Positions 1 to 5,038 of a DNA stretch of 40,481 bases are shown in pieces (the first letter of the stretch is position 1; every line of letters starts with the position of its first letter). Below the pieces are notes generated by a model. That model had not been told where the DNA came from, did no database searches, and saw only the letters and a list, made by a program, of their open reading frames with translations. The translations under genes were made by a program, and so were the position numbers. The stretch is taken from positions 1-40,481 of IMG/VR virus record IMGVR_UViG_3300030102_003384, one strand, 5' to 3'. This DNA comes from a virus.

Positions 1-837
1 ACAAAGCTTCAGGCTGTTCTTCATCACATTCGCCGCTAGGGTGTTTATGACTTGTTGTGAACAAGGCGCTACTATTAATAATTTTTTTCCTTCATTGATA
101 ATTGGTTTCAATATATTCTCAATGACAAGTATGTTGTTTATCTCTGCATCAGATACAAGGATATACACATCCTCCATGATACACTCATCCTTTTTCTGGT
201 CGTTGATAAACAGAGGTGATGAGTATCCTCTGTCTACCTTCAACCCATTCGTGGTCTCAAACCCAGTCTCAGAACCCTGAGACTTTTCCACTGTAACAAT
301 TCCGTTTTTACCCACTGATGTATACGTATCAGCTATTATCTTTCCTACATCACTATCATTGTTGGCTGATATAGTCGCTACATCGTGGAGTTTTTTATCT
401 GACACTTTGCGTGAACGCTTTTTGAGGTTCTTTACCACTCCTTCGGTTAAAGAAACCATGTCACGTAGTACTTGGGTTTTATTATCTGCATAGTCAAGCT
501 CTTCTATACCAAGGCGAACTAAGGCTTCTGTCAGGACTATAGCCGTAGTCGTACCGTCCCCTGCGTTGGCTGCAGTACGAGACGCTGCCTCTCTCATCAT
601 TTGCACAGCCAGGTTCTCTACTGGGTCAAGTAGCTGTATGGATTTTGCTACCGTCACTCCATCCTTAGTCACGGTAATTCCATGCGTATGACTGGCTGAC
701 TCTATTAGCACAGTATTACCCATAGGCCCAAGTGTAGACTTGACAGCCTTAGACATTTTCGATATCCCGTTTATTAGTTTTGACCTAGCTTCCTCTGCAA
801 AATGCAGGTCTTTTGGTGAGTACCCCCCTGTTTCCAT
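1..837 (-). CDS. groEL: Phage GroEL-like chaperonin, C-terminal part beyond window
   Basis: This is the N-terminal 279 residues of a group I chaperonin (Hsp60/GroEL), which folds proteins inside an ATP-driven double ring in the cytoplasm. The reading frame runs from an ATG at 837 off the left edge, so about half of the usual ~540 residues are visible. Family landmarks are the N-terminal KSTLGPMGNTV stretch, the TKDGVTVAKSI segment and the nucleotide-binding motif GDGTTT at residues 93-98. Identity with bacterial GroEL is clear but the protein is divergent, as expected for a phage copy. No GroES gene is visible. It is transcribed leftwards, away from the lipoprotein gene. A phage chaperonin probably helps fold virion proteins; that role is inferred. 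Confidence 0.93.
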   Translation of the reverse strand, partial: METGGYSPKDLHFAEEARSKLINGISKMSKAVKSTLGPMGNTVLIESASHTHGITVTKDGVTVAKSIQLLDPVENLAVQMMREAASRTAANAGDGTTTAIVLTEALVRLGIEELDYADNKTQVLRDMVSLTEGVVKNLKKRSRKVSDKKLHDVATISANNDSDVGKIIADTYTSVGKNGIVTVEKSQGSETGFETTNGLKVDRGYSSPLFINDQKKDECIMEDVYILVSDAEINNILVIENILKPIINEGKKLLIVAPCSQQVINTLAANVMKNSLKLC

Positions 838-853
838 TTGATTAGATTTTACT

Positions 854-861
854 CAAATATA
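854..861 (-). promoter_or_regulatory. Bacteroidetes-type -7 element for the chaperonin gene
   Basis: The minus strand reads TATATTTG, matching the Bacteroidetes -7 consensus TAnnTTTG, 17 nt upstream of the chaperonin ATG. No clear TTTG -33 box is seen. It lies back to back with the plus-strand -7 element at 867-874. Confidence 0.5.
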
Positions 862-866
862 TAAAT

Positions 867-874
867 TAACTTTG
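867..874 (+). promoter_or_regulatory. Bacteroidetes-type -7 element, predicted leaderless start
   Basis: TAACTTTG matches TAnnTTTG. The ATG of the lipoprotein gene begins 5 nt after the final G, where transcription itself would be expected to start, so the mRNA may be leaderless. The -33 box is not obvious. Confidence 0.5.
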
Positions 875-878
875 TAAT

Positions 879-1229
879 ATGAAAAAAATTCTCCTAATCT
901 TACTATTTCTTACCGGATGTGGCCTCTATGACTCAGAGGGTGTATACATAAACAAAAACACTCGATACGTCAAATACGACACGATTGCCGGTAAACACAT
1001 CATAATTAAATACGTTCCTGTATACAGATACAGCTCACCGTATTATAATCATTTCTATGACATACATAGATATCCTACGCCTTACAGGTATCAAAACCAT
1101 TACCCTAATTACTCATCGAGCAGCTCTACACGTAGCTATAGTAGACCAAGTAGCACACCGAGTGCGCCAAGCGCTCCTAGTGTAAGTTCACCAAATGGGG
1201 GTAAAAGTAAAGCGGGAAAGATTCAGTGA
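879..1229 (+). CDS. Small lipoprotein with Ser/Pro-rich tail
   Basis: A 116-residue predicted lipoprotein. Residues 1-14 form a short basic and hydrophobic signal peptide ending in the lipobox LTGC, so signal peptidase II should cleave before the cysteine and the protein should be membrane-anchored. The middle is rich in Tyr, Arg and His. The last ~45 residues are Ser/Pro-rich, with SAPSAPS-type repeats, like a flexible surface spacer. The stop codon overlaps the first GTGACGA heptamer of the repeat cluster that follows. Phage lipoproteins often act in superinfection exclusion; nothing in this sequence proves that role. I do not recognise the family. Confidence 0.75.
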   Translation: MKKILLILLFLTGCGLYDSEGVYINKNTRYVKYDTIAGKHIIIKYVPVYRYSSPYYNHFYDIHRYPTPYRYQNHYPNYSSSSSTRSYSRPSSTPSAPSAPSVSSPNGGKSKAGKIQ

Positions 1230-1418
1230 CGAGTGACGACTTTTTTTCTCTATATCTCTCTATATAATTTTTATATTTATTTTTTTCTTATATACGACCC
1301 CCTTCTTTTTCGTCATTTCGTCACTTTTAAAAGTAAATACTTAATAATTAATTAGTTAACTGGTGACGACCTTAAAAATTTTCGTCACTACTTCGTCACT
1401 TTGTTAAATTTTCGTCAC
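1226..1418. repeat. Cluster of TCGTCAC/GTGACGA heptamers
   Basis: Seven exact copies lie in under 200 bp: GTGACGA at 1226, 1233 and 1363, and TCGTCAC at 1318, 1382, 1393 and 1412. A one-mismatch copy is at 1310. The copies at 1363-1369 and 1382-1388 face each other and could form a hairpin. The rest of the stretch is A/T-rich and non-coding. Iteron, origin, operator or packaging site are all possible. Confidence 0.75.
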
Positions 1419-1430
1419 TTTAATAAATAG

Positions 1431-1455
1431 AAAAAGCTACCCTTAGAAGGTAGCT
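1431..1455 (-). terminator. Intrinsic terminator for the small minus-strand genes
   Basis: An 8-bp perfect stem, AAGCTACC (1434-1441) with GGTAGCTT (1448-1455), has a 6-nt loop. On the minus strand it is followed by a short T run. It sits just past the stop of the 1493-1723 gene. Confidence 0.8.
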
Positions 1456-1492
1456 TCTCCAATAAACACTAAAAACTAACTAACTATAAACT

Positions 1493-1723
1493 CTATGAGT
1501 CCATAAACCTTTCGAGCATCTTTGCTCGCTGAATCCCTTCAGCAATCTGCTCGCTATTCTTTTGAGCCTTAACCATCTTGCGAAGCTGTGCTGCTTTCTC
1601 AATTCCCATCATCCCATCAGGACGTGAGTTGATTAATCTCCCGTTTTGAACATACAACCCATCAACGAAGTTACTAACCTCTCCGTCTGTGATTGCCTTG
1701 TTCATATCTCTGAAATTTTTCAT
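1493..1723 (-). CDS. Hypothetical protein, 76 aa
   Basis: A small soluble protein with no signal peptide or membrane segment. The first half contains a GEVSNFVDGLYVQNGRLINS stretch that looks like short beta strands. The second half is predicted helical and rich in Lys, Arg, Gln and Met. It starts 1 nt after the stop of the upstream 46-aa gene and is followed by a clean intrinsic terminator, so the two form a short minus-strand operon. I do not recognise the family. Confidence 0.6.
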   Translation of the reverse strand: MKNFRDMNKAITDGEVSNFVDGLYVQNGRLINSRPDGMMGIEKAAQLRKMVKAQKNSEQIAEGIQRAKMLERFMDS

Positions 1724-1724
1724 A

Positions 1725-1865
1725 TCAATATTTTATAACGATGCTTATGAGTCCTAGAAAAAATGTTATCTCAGTCCAGTCATGCTCTGGGTCTGCAGCA
1801 TAATACTGCCATCCTAAAGCAAATCCTATTGAGATTCTATTGTGTATTTCTATATCCCAAGGCAT
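1725..1865 (-). CDS. Small Trp/Tyr-rich hydrophobic protein, 46 aa
   Basis: This short gene reads MPWDIEIHNRISIGFALGWQ and continues through YYAADPEHDW to a hydrophobic end (FFLGLISIVIKY). Small phage proteins with this pattern, an aromatic WQYY segment followed by an apolar tail, are widespread and often membrane-associated; that is from memory and not a database result. Support here is its tight spacing to the next gene (1 nt) and the TAACTTTG promoter element directly upstream. The plus-strand reading frame across this interval is judged a shadow. Function unknown. Confidence 0.65.
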   Translation of the reverse strand: MPWDIEIHNRISIGFALGWQYYAADPEHDWTEITFFLGLISIVIKY

Positions 1866-1868
1866 TTA

Positions 1869-1876
1869 CAAAGTTA
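1869..1876 (-). promoter_or_regulatory. Bacteroidetes-type -7 element, predicted leaderless start
   Basis: The minus strand reads TAACTTTG, and the ATG at 1865 follows only 3 nt later. This is the same arrangement as upstream of the lipoprotein gene, and it suggests a leaderless transcript for the 46-aa gene. Confidence 0.5.
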
Positions 1877-2242
1877 CAAAAAAATATGAGATGTTTAGAG
1901 TGTTTGGATAATATACGCATATACGACGCAGCCAGCCAAAAAAAAATCGGAAAATTTTTGCAAGCCCCCCCTGATTTTTTAACCTTTTTCTGCTGATTTT
2001 TTGCCGTTTTTTTGGGGATGTTTAAACGGCTCGTATTTGGTTTTTCCTTCCGCTCTCTTCTTCCTTCGTTTACCCTTTTCTATTGGACACGGGTAAACCT
2101 TCCCCCGTTTATACCGCGCCGACCCCCTCAAAAGAAAAATAAAATTAGGGGAAATTAAAGTTATAAGTTATTTAAAATCAGTTAGTTATAAAAAACTTTA
2201 CTAACTTTTTAAAATTTATGTCGAGCGTATTAATATTTATTA
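1877..2242. other. Non-coding divergent region with inverted repeats
   Basis: About 365 bp lie between the leftward genes and the rightward operon. It contains an 8-bp perfect inverted repeat, GTTTACCC (2068-2075) and GGGTAAAC (2091-2098), a GCCGTTT...AAACGGC pair around 2003-2029 that includes a GTTTAAAC palindrome at 2020, two copies of CTGATTTTTT (near 1969 and 1993), and pyrimidine-rich tracts. No convincing gene is seen. The composition would suit a replication origin or an early control region, but nothing proves this. Confidence 0.5.
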
Positions 2243-2250
2243 TATATTTG
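2243..2250 (+). promoter_or_regulatory. Putative promoter of the ribozyme operon
   Basis: TATATTTG matches the TAnnTTTG -7 consensus. It is the only good candidate upstream of the ribozyme-punctuated genes. No exact TTTG -33 box is present at 19-21 nt. Confidence 0.45.
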
Positions 2251-2398
2251 TTCAATAATTACTCTTGATTTATTCAAGATAATAGTATTCGAAAGAGGCG
2301 ACTCGATAGGCAGATTAGACCCTTGAAAGCCAATGAGACAAGCAGATGAAGTTGAACTTTGACATACTGAAAAAACATAGTTTTTAAAGTAATTAAAA
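2251..2398 (+). other. Structured leader of the ribozyme operon
   Basis: About 150 nt of untranslated sequence separate the promoter from the first ribozyme. Local hairpins are visible: CTTGA with TCAAG near 2263-2278, and AAGT with ACTT near 2349-2359. The segment is less A/T-rich than its surroundings. I could not match it to any riboswitch or ribozyme class. Confidence 0.35.
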
Positions 2399-2472
2399 AC
2401 AGGTTTGCGCCTGTCTAAATAGGTATTAAGCGCAAAGCGGTGCGGATGTGTTTAAACATATTTGCGCGTTAC
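2399..2472 (+). ncRNA. Pistol self-cleaving ribozyme A
   Basis: All pistol elements are present. P1 is ACAGG (2399-2403) with CCTGT (2410-2414). The P1 loop TTTGCG (2404-2409) forms the pseudoknot with CGCAAA (2431-2436). P2 is GTA (2423-2425) with TAC (2470-2472), followed by TTAAG (2426-2430). The conserved GCG is at 2437-2439. P3 has 11 pairs (2440-2450 with 2457-2467, including G-U pairs) closed by a TTTAAA loop. The family cleaves between G and U, here G2468 and T2469. That leaves a 24-nt leader before the ATG at 2493. The layout matches the published pistol architecture; activity is untested. Confidence 0.88.
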
Positions 2473-2492
2473 AAACTTTAAAATTAAAAATT

Positions 2493-2813
2493 ATGAATAC
2501 TTATATTAAAAATCTGGAAAAAGAAATTATAGAAATAGTGCAAGATGAAATTCTTGCAGGATACATTGAAGAGCGTGAATTTGAGGATAAAATAAGTGAT
2601 AGAGTTCACGAATTTGTTGATAATCATTTAATCTATTATGCAGACCAAATTAAAGTAATTCAAGAATTACATTTATACGATTTTTCGGAAATGGATAACC
2701 CTCAAAATATCGGACAAGTTGCATATTTTGGAATACTAGATGAATTATATAATTCGGGCGAAGTATTTTTTAAACATAATTATAAATTTACTTTGGCTGA
2801 TTTAGTCGACTAA
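2493..2813 (+). CDS. Hypothetical acidic protein, 106 aa
   Basis: A soluble, strongly acidic, mostly helical protein (MNTYIKNLEKEIIEIVQDEI...) with no recognisable domain. The ATG at 2493 is preferred over an in-frame GTG at 2448, because the GTG lies inside the P3 helix of ribozyme A and would be cut off by cleavage, whereas 2493 sits 24 nt after the cut. The stop codon (2811-2813) lies in the P1 loop of ribozyme B, so termination and ribozyme folding share bases. It is the first gene of the ribozyme-punctuated operon. Function unknown. Confidence 0.7.
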   Translation: MNTYIKNLEKEIIEIVQDEILAGYIEEREFEDKISDRVHEFVDNHLIYYADQIKVIQELHLYDFSEMDNPQNIGQVAYFGILDELYNSGEVFFKHNYKFTLADLVD

Positions 2814-2868
2814 GCGACTTTAAAGAGGTATTAGGCTTAGAGCGTCCCCGATATTTCGGGGGGTTTAC
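2804..2868 (+). ncRNA. Pistol self-cleaving ribozyme B
   Basis: P1 is AGTCG (2804-2808) with CGACT (2815-2819). Loop nucleotides CTAAG (2810-2814) form the pseudoknot with CTTAG (2836-2840). P2 is GTA (2828-2830) with TAC (2866-2868), followed by TTAGG. GCG is at 2842-2844. P3 is CCCCG (2846-2850) with CGGGG (2857-2861), flanked by a T2845-G2862 wobble like the one in known pistols. Predicted cleavage is G2863/T2864, 26 nt before the next ATG. Its loop is ATATTT instead of TTTAAA, and two nucleotides separate the cut from P2. The preceding gene's stop codon lies in the P1 loop. Confidence 0.87.
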
Positions 2869-2889
2869 AAACTTTAAAAATAAATAACT

Positions 2890-3507
2890 ATGAAAAAATC
2901 TAAATTAAGTCGTGAAAATTATCTAATTGAAGCGACTGACATAATGCGTAAATCTTTATTCAAGCCGAAAGGCTATAAAGTGCCTAAGGTTGAGTTATCA
3001 ATTTCGTGGGCGACTCGAGGCAATAGAAACAGAAAGGGCGACGCTAAGACGCTCGGACAATGTTTCAGGAAATTTGCTCACGCGGGTAATATAAACCAAA
3101 TTGTTATTACGCCAAATTATGACGGCTCAACAATTAAGGGCTCTATTGAAATTCTCGGGACTTTGGTACACGAGTTAGTCCACGCCGTTGACGATTGCGC
3201 TTCGGGGCACGGAAAAGCTTTTAAAGATTGCGCGCTTGCTGTTGGACTTTTACCCCCAATGAGAAGCACGCCCGAAAGCGAAGAATTGAAAAAGTGGTTA
3301 AGAGAAAATATTCTTGACAAACTCGGACTTTTCCCGCACAAAAAAGTAACCCTTAACGGCACAAAAAAGCAGACGACAAGAAACATAAAAGTTGCTTGCA
3401 ATTGCTGTGAATTTTCTTTCCGTACCTCAAGAAAAAATCTTGAGATGATGATAACGGATAATTGCCCAGCGTGTGATGACGGGGAAGGCTACCTATCAGT
3501 AGCATAA
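2890..3507 (+). CDS. SprT-like zinc metalloprotease domain protein
   Basis: This 205-residue protein has the SprT/Spartan-like signature: HELVH at 94-98 (HExxH, two zinc ligands plus the catalytic Glu) and a downstream GHGKAF (107-112) supplying the third His. A C-terminal zinc ribbon is built from C170, C172/C173, C192 and C195. Cellular relatives in the Spartan branch cut proteins crosslinked to DNA. Phage copies are common but largely uncharacterised. It sits between a pistol ribozyme upstream and a hammerhead downstream. Roles in clearing host proteins from DNA or in protecting replication are plausible guesses. The start ATG is 26 nt after the ribozyme B cut. Confidence 0.85.
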   Translation: MKKSKLSRENYLIEATDIMRKSLFKPKGYKVPKVELSISWATRGNRNRKGDAKTLGQCFRKFAHAGNINQIVITPNYDGSTIKGSIEILGTLVHELVHAVDDCASGHGKAFKDCALAVGLLPPMRSTPESEELKKWLRENILDKLGLFPHKKVTLNGTKKQTTRNIKVACNCCEFSFRTSRKNLEMMITDNCPACDDGEGYLSVA

Positions 3508-3509
3508 AA

Positions 3510-3574
3510 GTAAATCTGATGAGCTCTCAATGAGCGAAACTAACGGGCTGTTTAAACAGCCCTTAGTCATTTAC
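3510..3574 (+). ncRNA. Type I hammerhead ribozyme 1
   Basis: Stem I is GTAAAT (3510-3515) with ATTTAC (3569-3574). The core CTGATGA is at 3516-3522. Stem II is GCTC (3523-3526) with GAGC (3532-3535). The core GAAA is at 3536-3539. Stem III (3540-3567) has ten pairs, one bulge and a TTTAAA loop, plus the canonical A3539-T3567 pair. The cleavage triplet is GTC, with the cut after C3568. Every invariant hammerhead nucleotide is present, with an open stem I. The cut lies 26 nt before the ATG at 3595, and the ribozyme begins 2 nt after the SprT-like gene's stop. Confidence 0.94.
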
Positions 3575-3594
3575 AAATAATAAATTTTATAACT

Positions 3595-3882
3595 ATGAAA
3601 GCAAAAGTTAATTCTTTAATTAGTCCACGAAGTGGAAGACCCGTACCAAATCAATTTGAAATTGAGACCGACAAATATTATATTTTTCAAAGCTACAATT
3701 CAATAATAGCAAAGAAAGAAAGAGGTTTTATGGGAAAGGTAATATTAGACCCAAAATATTGGGATTATTCGGCAACCACTTTAAAATATCTAAAGCAATT
3801 TTTAGGTATTTCTTTAACTAAAAAAGAGATAGAAAGCTATATAAAGCAAGGTATTTATAAAACTAAAAACTTAAATAGCTAG
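3595..3882 (+). CDS. Hypothetical phage protein, 95 aa
   Basis: A basic, soluble protein beginning MKAKVNSLISPRSGRPVPNQ, then a beta-rich stretch with aromatic residues (YYIFQSYNSIIAK) and a DPKYWDYSATTLKYLKQFLG segment. I recall similar short proteins in phages and plasmids of Bacteroidetes, usually listed under domains of unknown function, so it looks like a real family, but I cannot give a role. It lies between hammerheads 1 and 2. The start is set by the ATG 26 nt after the predicted cut, within the same A/T-rich leader type as its neighbours. Confidence 0.72.
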   Translation: MKAKVNSLISPRSGRPVPNQFEIETDKYYIFQSYNSIIAKKERGFMGKVILDPKYWDYSATTLKYLKQFLGISLTKKEIESYIKQGIYKTKNLNS

Positions 3883-3883
3883 A

Positions 3884-3946
3884 GTAAATCTGACGAGTCC
3901 TAAGTGGACGAAACGGGGGTAATGTTTAAACGCCCCCGTCATTTAC
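3884..3946 (+). ncRNA. Type I hammerhead ribozyme 2
   Basis: Stem I is GTAAAT (3884-3889) with ATTTAC (3941-3946). The core CTGACGA is at 3890-3896; C at the variable seventh core position is allowed. Stem II is GTCC (3897-3900) with GGAC (3906-3909). GAAA is at 3910-3913. Stem III is a CGGGGG/CCCCCG helix (3914-3919 with 3933-3938) plus A3913-T3939, capped by a loop containing GTTTAAAC. The cut is predicted after C3940, in a GTC triplet, 25 nt before the ATG at 3966. Stems II and III differ in sequence from hammerhead 1 but keep pairing, so the structure is conserved by covariation. Confidence 0.94.
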
Positions 3947-3965
3947 AAACATTAAATTTATAACT

Positions 3966-4109
3966 ATGAATAAAACTAAATGGCACGGGCTTGAGCAACG
4001 CAAAGCCAATTACAGAACAAGAGAGTGGGTCAAGTCACTTTCTGACGCTGACGCCAAGCGTATGAATATAGACAAAGAAAAAGCAATTAAAAACTTTAAT
4101 AATGGATAA
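3966..4109 (+). CDS. Hypothetical protein, 47 aa
   Basis: A short basic protein, MNKTKWHGLEQRKANYRTRE followed by a helical segment rich in Lys, Asp and Ala. Three points support it: its ATG sits at the standard distance (25 nt) after the hammerhead 2 cut, the leader is of the shared type, and its end overlaps the next gene by 8 bp (ATGGATAA), typical of coupled translation. No domain is recognised. The Arg/Lys content would suit nucleic-acid binding, but that is speculation. Confidence 0.6.
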   Translation: MNKTKWHGLEQRKANYRTREWVKSLSDADAKRMNIDKEKAIKNFNNG

Positions 4110-4275
4110 ATTTAAAATCAATAAATATTTAATTGAAGCCCAAGATTATTTAGCAAGTATTGATATTCAAGAATGTCAAGAAACTGAAGATTCAATTTAC
4201 AGGGCTGAAAAGCTATTAGAAAAAATTCAAATAGAATTATTTTCAAATCGTTTGAGCGATTCAAAACCACATTAG
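4102..4275 (+). CDS. Hypothetical protein, 57 aa
   Basis: A small acidic, helical protein (MDKFKINKYLIEAQDYLASI...). It has no ribozyme of its own in front and overlaps the previous gene by 8 bp, so the pair would be translated from one processed mRNA. Its last ~10 codons and stop codon also form P1, the P2 strand and the start of the linker of pistol ribozyme C, so the DNA is constrained both as protein and as RNA structure. Function unknown. Confidence 0.6.
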   Translation: MDKFKINKYLIEAQDYLASIDIQECQETEDSIYRAEKLLEKIQIELFSNRLSDSKPH

Positions 4276-4314
4276 GCTCAAAGCGTCCGAGTTGTTTAAA
4301 CGACTCGGGGTTGT
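4246..4314 (+). ncRNA. Pistol self-cleaving ribozyme C, overlapping a coding end
   Basis: P1 is AATCG (4246-4250) with CGATT (4257-4261). The loop TTTGAG (4251-4256) pairs with CTCAAA (4277-4282) as the pseudoknot. P2 is ACA (4269-4271) with TGT (4312-4314), followed by TTAGG. GCG is at 4283-4285. P3 is TCCGAGTTG (4286-4294) with CGACTCGGG (4301-4309), including a starting T-G wobble and a TTTAAA loop. Predicted cleavage is G4310/T4311, 26 nt before the ATG at 4337. P1 lies inside the coding region of the preceding gene. P2 reads ACA/TGT here and in D but GTA/TAC in A and B, a compensatory change. Confidence 0.88.
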
Positions 4315-4336
4315 ATAACTTTAAAACAAACAAATT

Positions 4337-4579
4337 ATGAGTAATATGAGTTATTGCAGATTCGAAAATACTGCAAGCGATTTACAAGATTGCCTTGACG
4401 CTGTCGAGGAATTGATAAACTATAACGGAAAGAATAGTTATGGGGAAGCATTAAGCGAGAGCGAAAAAGAAGCGTTCGACGAGATGATTGAACTTACGGC
4501 TCAATTTAACAATTTAGCTACACGAGTGGCTGAATTGGTAGAAAGAGAGTATGAGAAATATCATTCGGAATTTGAGTAA
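4337..4579 (+). CDS. Hypothetical phage protein, 80 aa
   Basis: A small acidic helical protein starting MSNMSYCRFENTASDLQDCL. The SYCRFENT opening followed by a DLQDC helix is one I recall from many short phage proteins without known function. A second in-frame ATG at 4346 could also serve as start; the one at 4337 fits the 26-nt leader after ribozyme C better. No metal-binding or catalytic motif is evident; the two Cys are not arranged as a zinc site. Confidence 0.7.
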   Translation: MSNMSYCRFENTASDLQDCLDAVEELINYNGKNSYGEALSESEKEAFDEMIELTAQFNNLATRVAELVEREYEKYHSEFE

Positions 4580-4649
4580 ACTCGTATCGGCGAGTATAAA
4601 AAGACATTAAGCCGATAGCGTCCACTCTGTTTAAACGGGGTGGGGTTGT
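4580..4649 (+). ncRNA. Pistol self-cleaving ribozyme D
   Basis: P1 is ACTCG (4580-4584) with CGAGT (4591-4595). The loop TATCGG (4585-4590) pairs with CCGATA (4612-4617). P2 is ACA (4604-4606) with TGT (4647-4649), followed by TTAAG (4607-4611). GCG is at 4618-4620. P3 is TCCACTCTG (4621-4629) with CGGGGTGGG (4636-4644), including wobbles and a TTTAAA loop. Predicted cleavage is G4645/T4646, 26 nt before the ATG at 4672. P1 starts one base after the preceding stop codon. The pseudoknot sequence differs in every copy yet always pairs. Confidence 0.89.
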
Positions 4650-4671
4650 ATAACTTTAAACAAATATAACT

Positions 4672-4953
4672 ATGAAATGGAATGAAAAATATGAAATAAA
4701 TATTTCCAAAGAAGATTGGACTAAACTTTCTGATTCTGACAAAGAAGAATTTGCTATTAGTTTTTGGGCAGAAGAAGTCGACCAAGTTGTTGGAGACGAT
4801 AATATGGTTTCAGGTTGGTTGCAAGATATTTACGAAGCGACTTTGCGTGTGCAAGACGACTCAAACGGAAGCATACCAAGTGAAATATTAAACCAAGTCC
4901 AAAGAAAAGTAAATCTTATGCACAGAGTTGGCAAAGGTATTTACGCAAAGTAA
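4672..4953 (+). CDS. Hypothetical protein, 93 aa
   Basis: An acidic soluble protein (MKWNEKYEINISKEDWTKLS...), predicted mostly helical, with several Trp residues and no recognised domain. The start is placed by the conserved 26-nt leader after pistol D. Its stop codon TAA (4951-4953) lies inside stem I of hammerhead 3, so translating ribosomes and ribozyme folding compete for the same bases. Function unknown. Confidence 0.68.
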   Translation: MKWNEKYEINISKEDWTKLSDSDKEEFAISFWAEEVDQVVGDDNMVSGWLQDIYEATLRVQDDSNGSIPSEILNQVQRKVNLMHRVGKGIYAK

Positions 4954-5017
4954 ATCTGATGAGGTCTTATAGACCGAAAACAAGAGAATGTTTAAACGCT
5001 TTCTCTTGTTCATTTAC
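4950..5017 (+). ncRNA. Type I hammerhead ribozyme 3
   Basis: Stem I is GTAAAT (4950-4955) with ATTTAC (5012-5017). CTGATGA is at 4956-4962. Stem II is GGTCT (4963-4967) with AGACC (4971-4975). GAAA is at 4976-4979. Stem III pairs A4979-T5010 and ACAAGAGAA (4980-4988) with TTCTCTTGT (5001-5009), closed by a loop with GTTTAAAC. The cleavage triplet is TTC, with the cut after C5011, 27 nt before the ATG at 5039. The upstream gene's stop codon is part of stem I. Confidence 0.94.
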
Positions 5018-5038
5018 TAACTTTAAAACAAACAAATT

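Noticed and set aside
41-280. Plus-strand frame of 79 codons
   Set aside because: It is antisense to the clear GroEL coding sequence.
1763-1996. Plus-strand frame of 77 codons
   Set aside because: It is antisense to the 46-aa minus-strand gene and its promoter, and its translation has no protein-like pattern; the minus-strand frame fits operon spacing much better.
2448-2492. GTG start giving 15 extra residues to the first gene of the array
   Set aside because: It lies in the P3 helix of pistol ribozyme A; the ATG at 2493 has the same spacing to the cut site as all other genes of the array.
4118-4333. Minus-strand frame of 71 codons
   Set aside because: It is antisense to a small gene and pistol ribozyme C and has no independent support.
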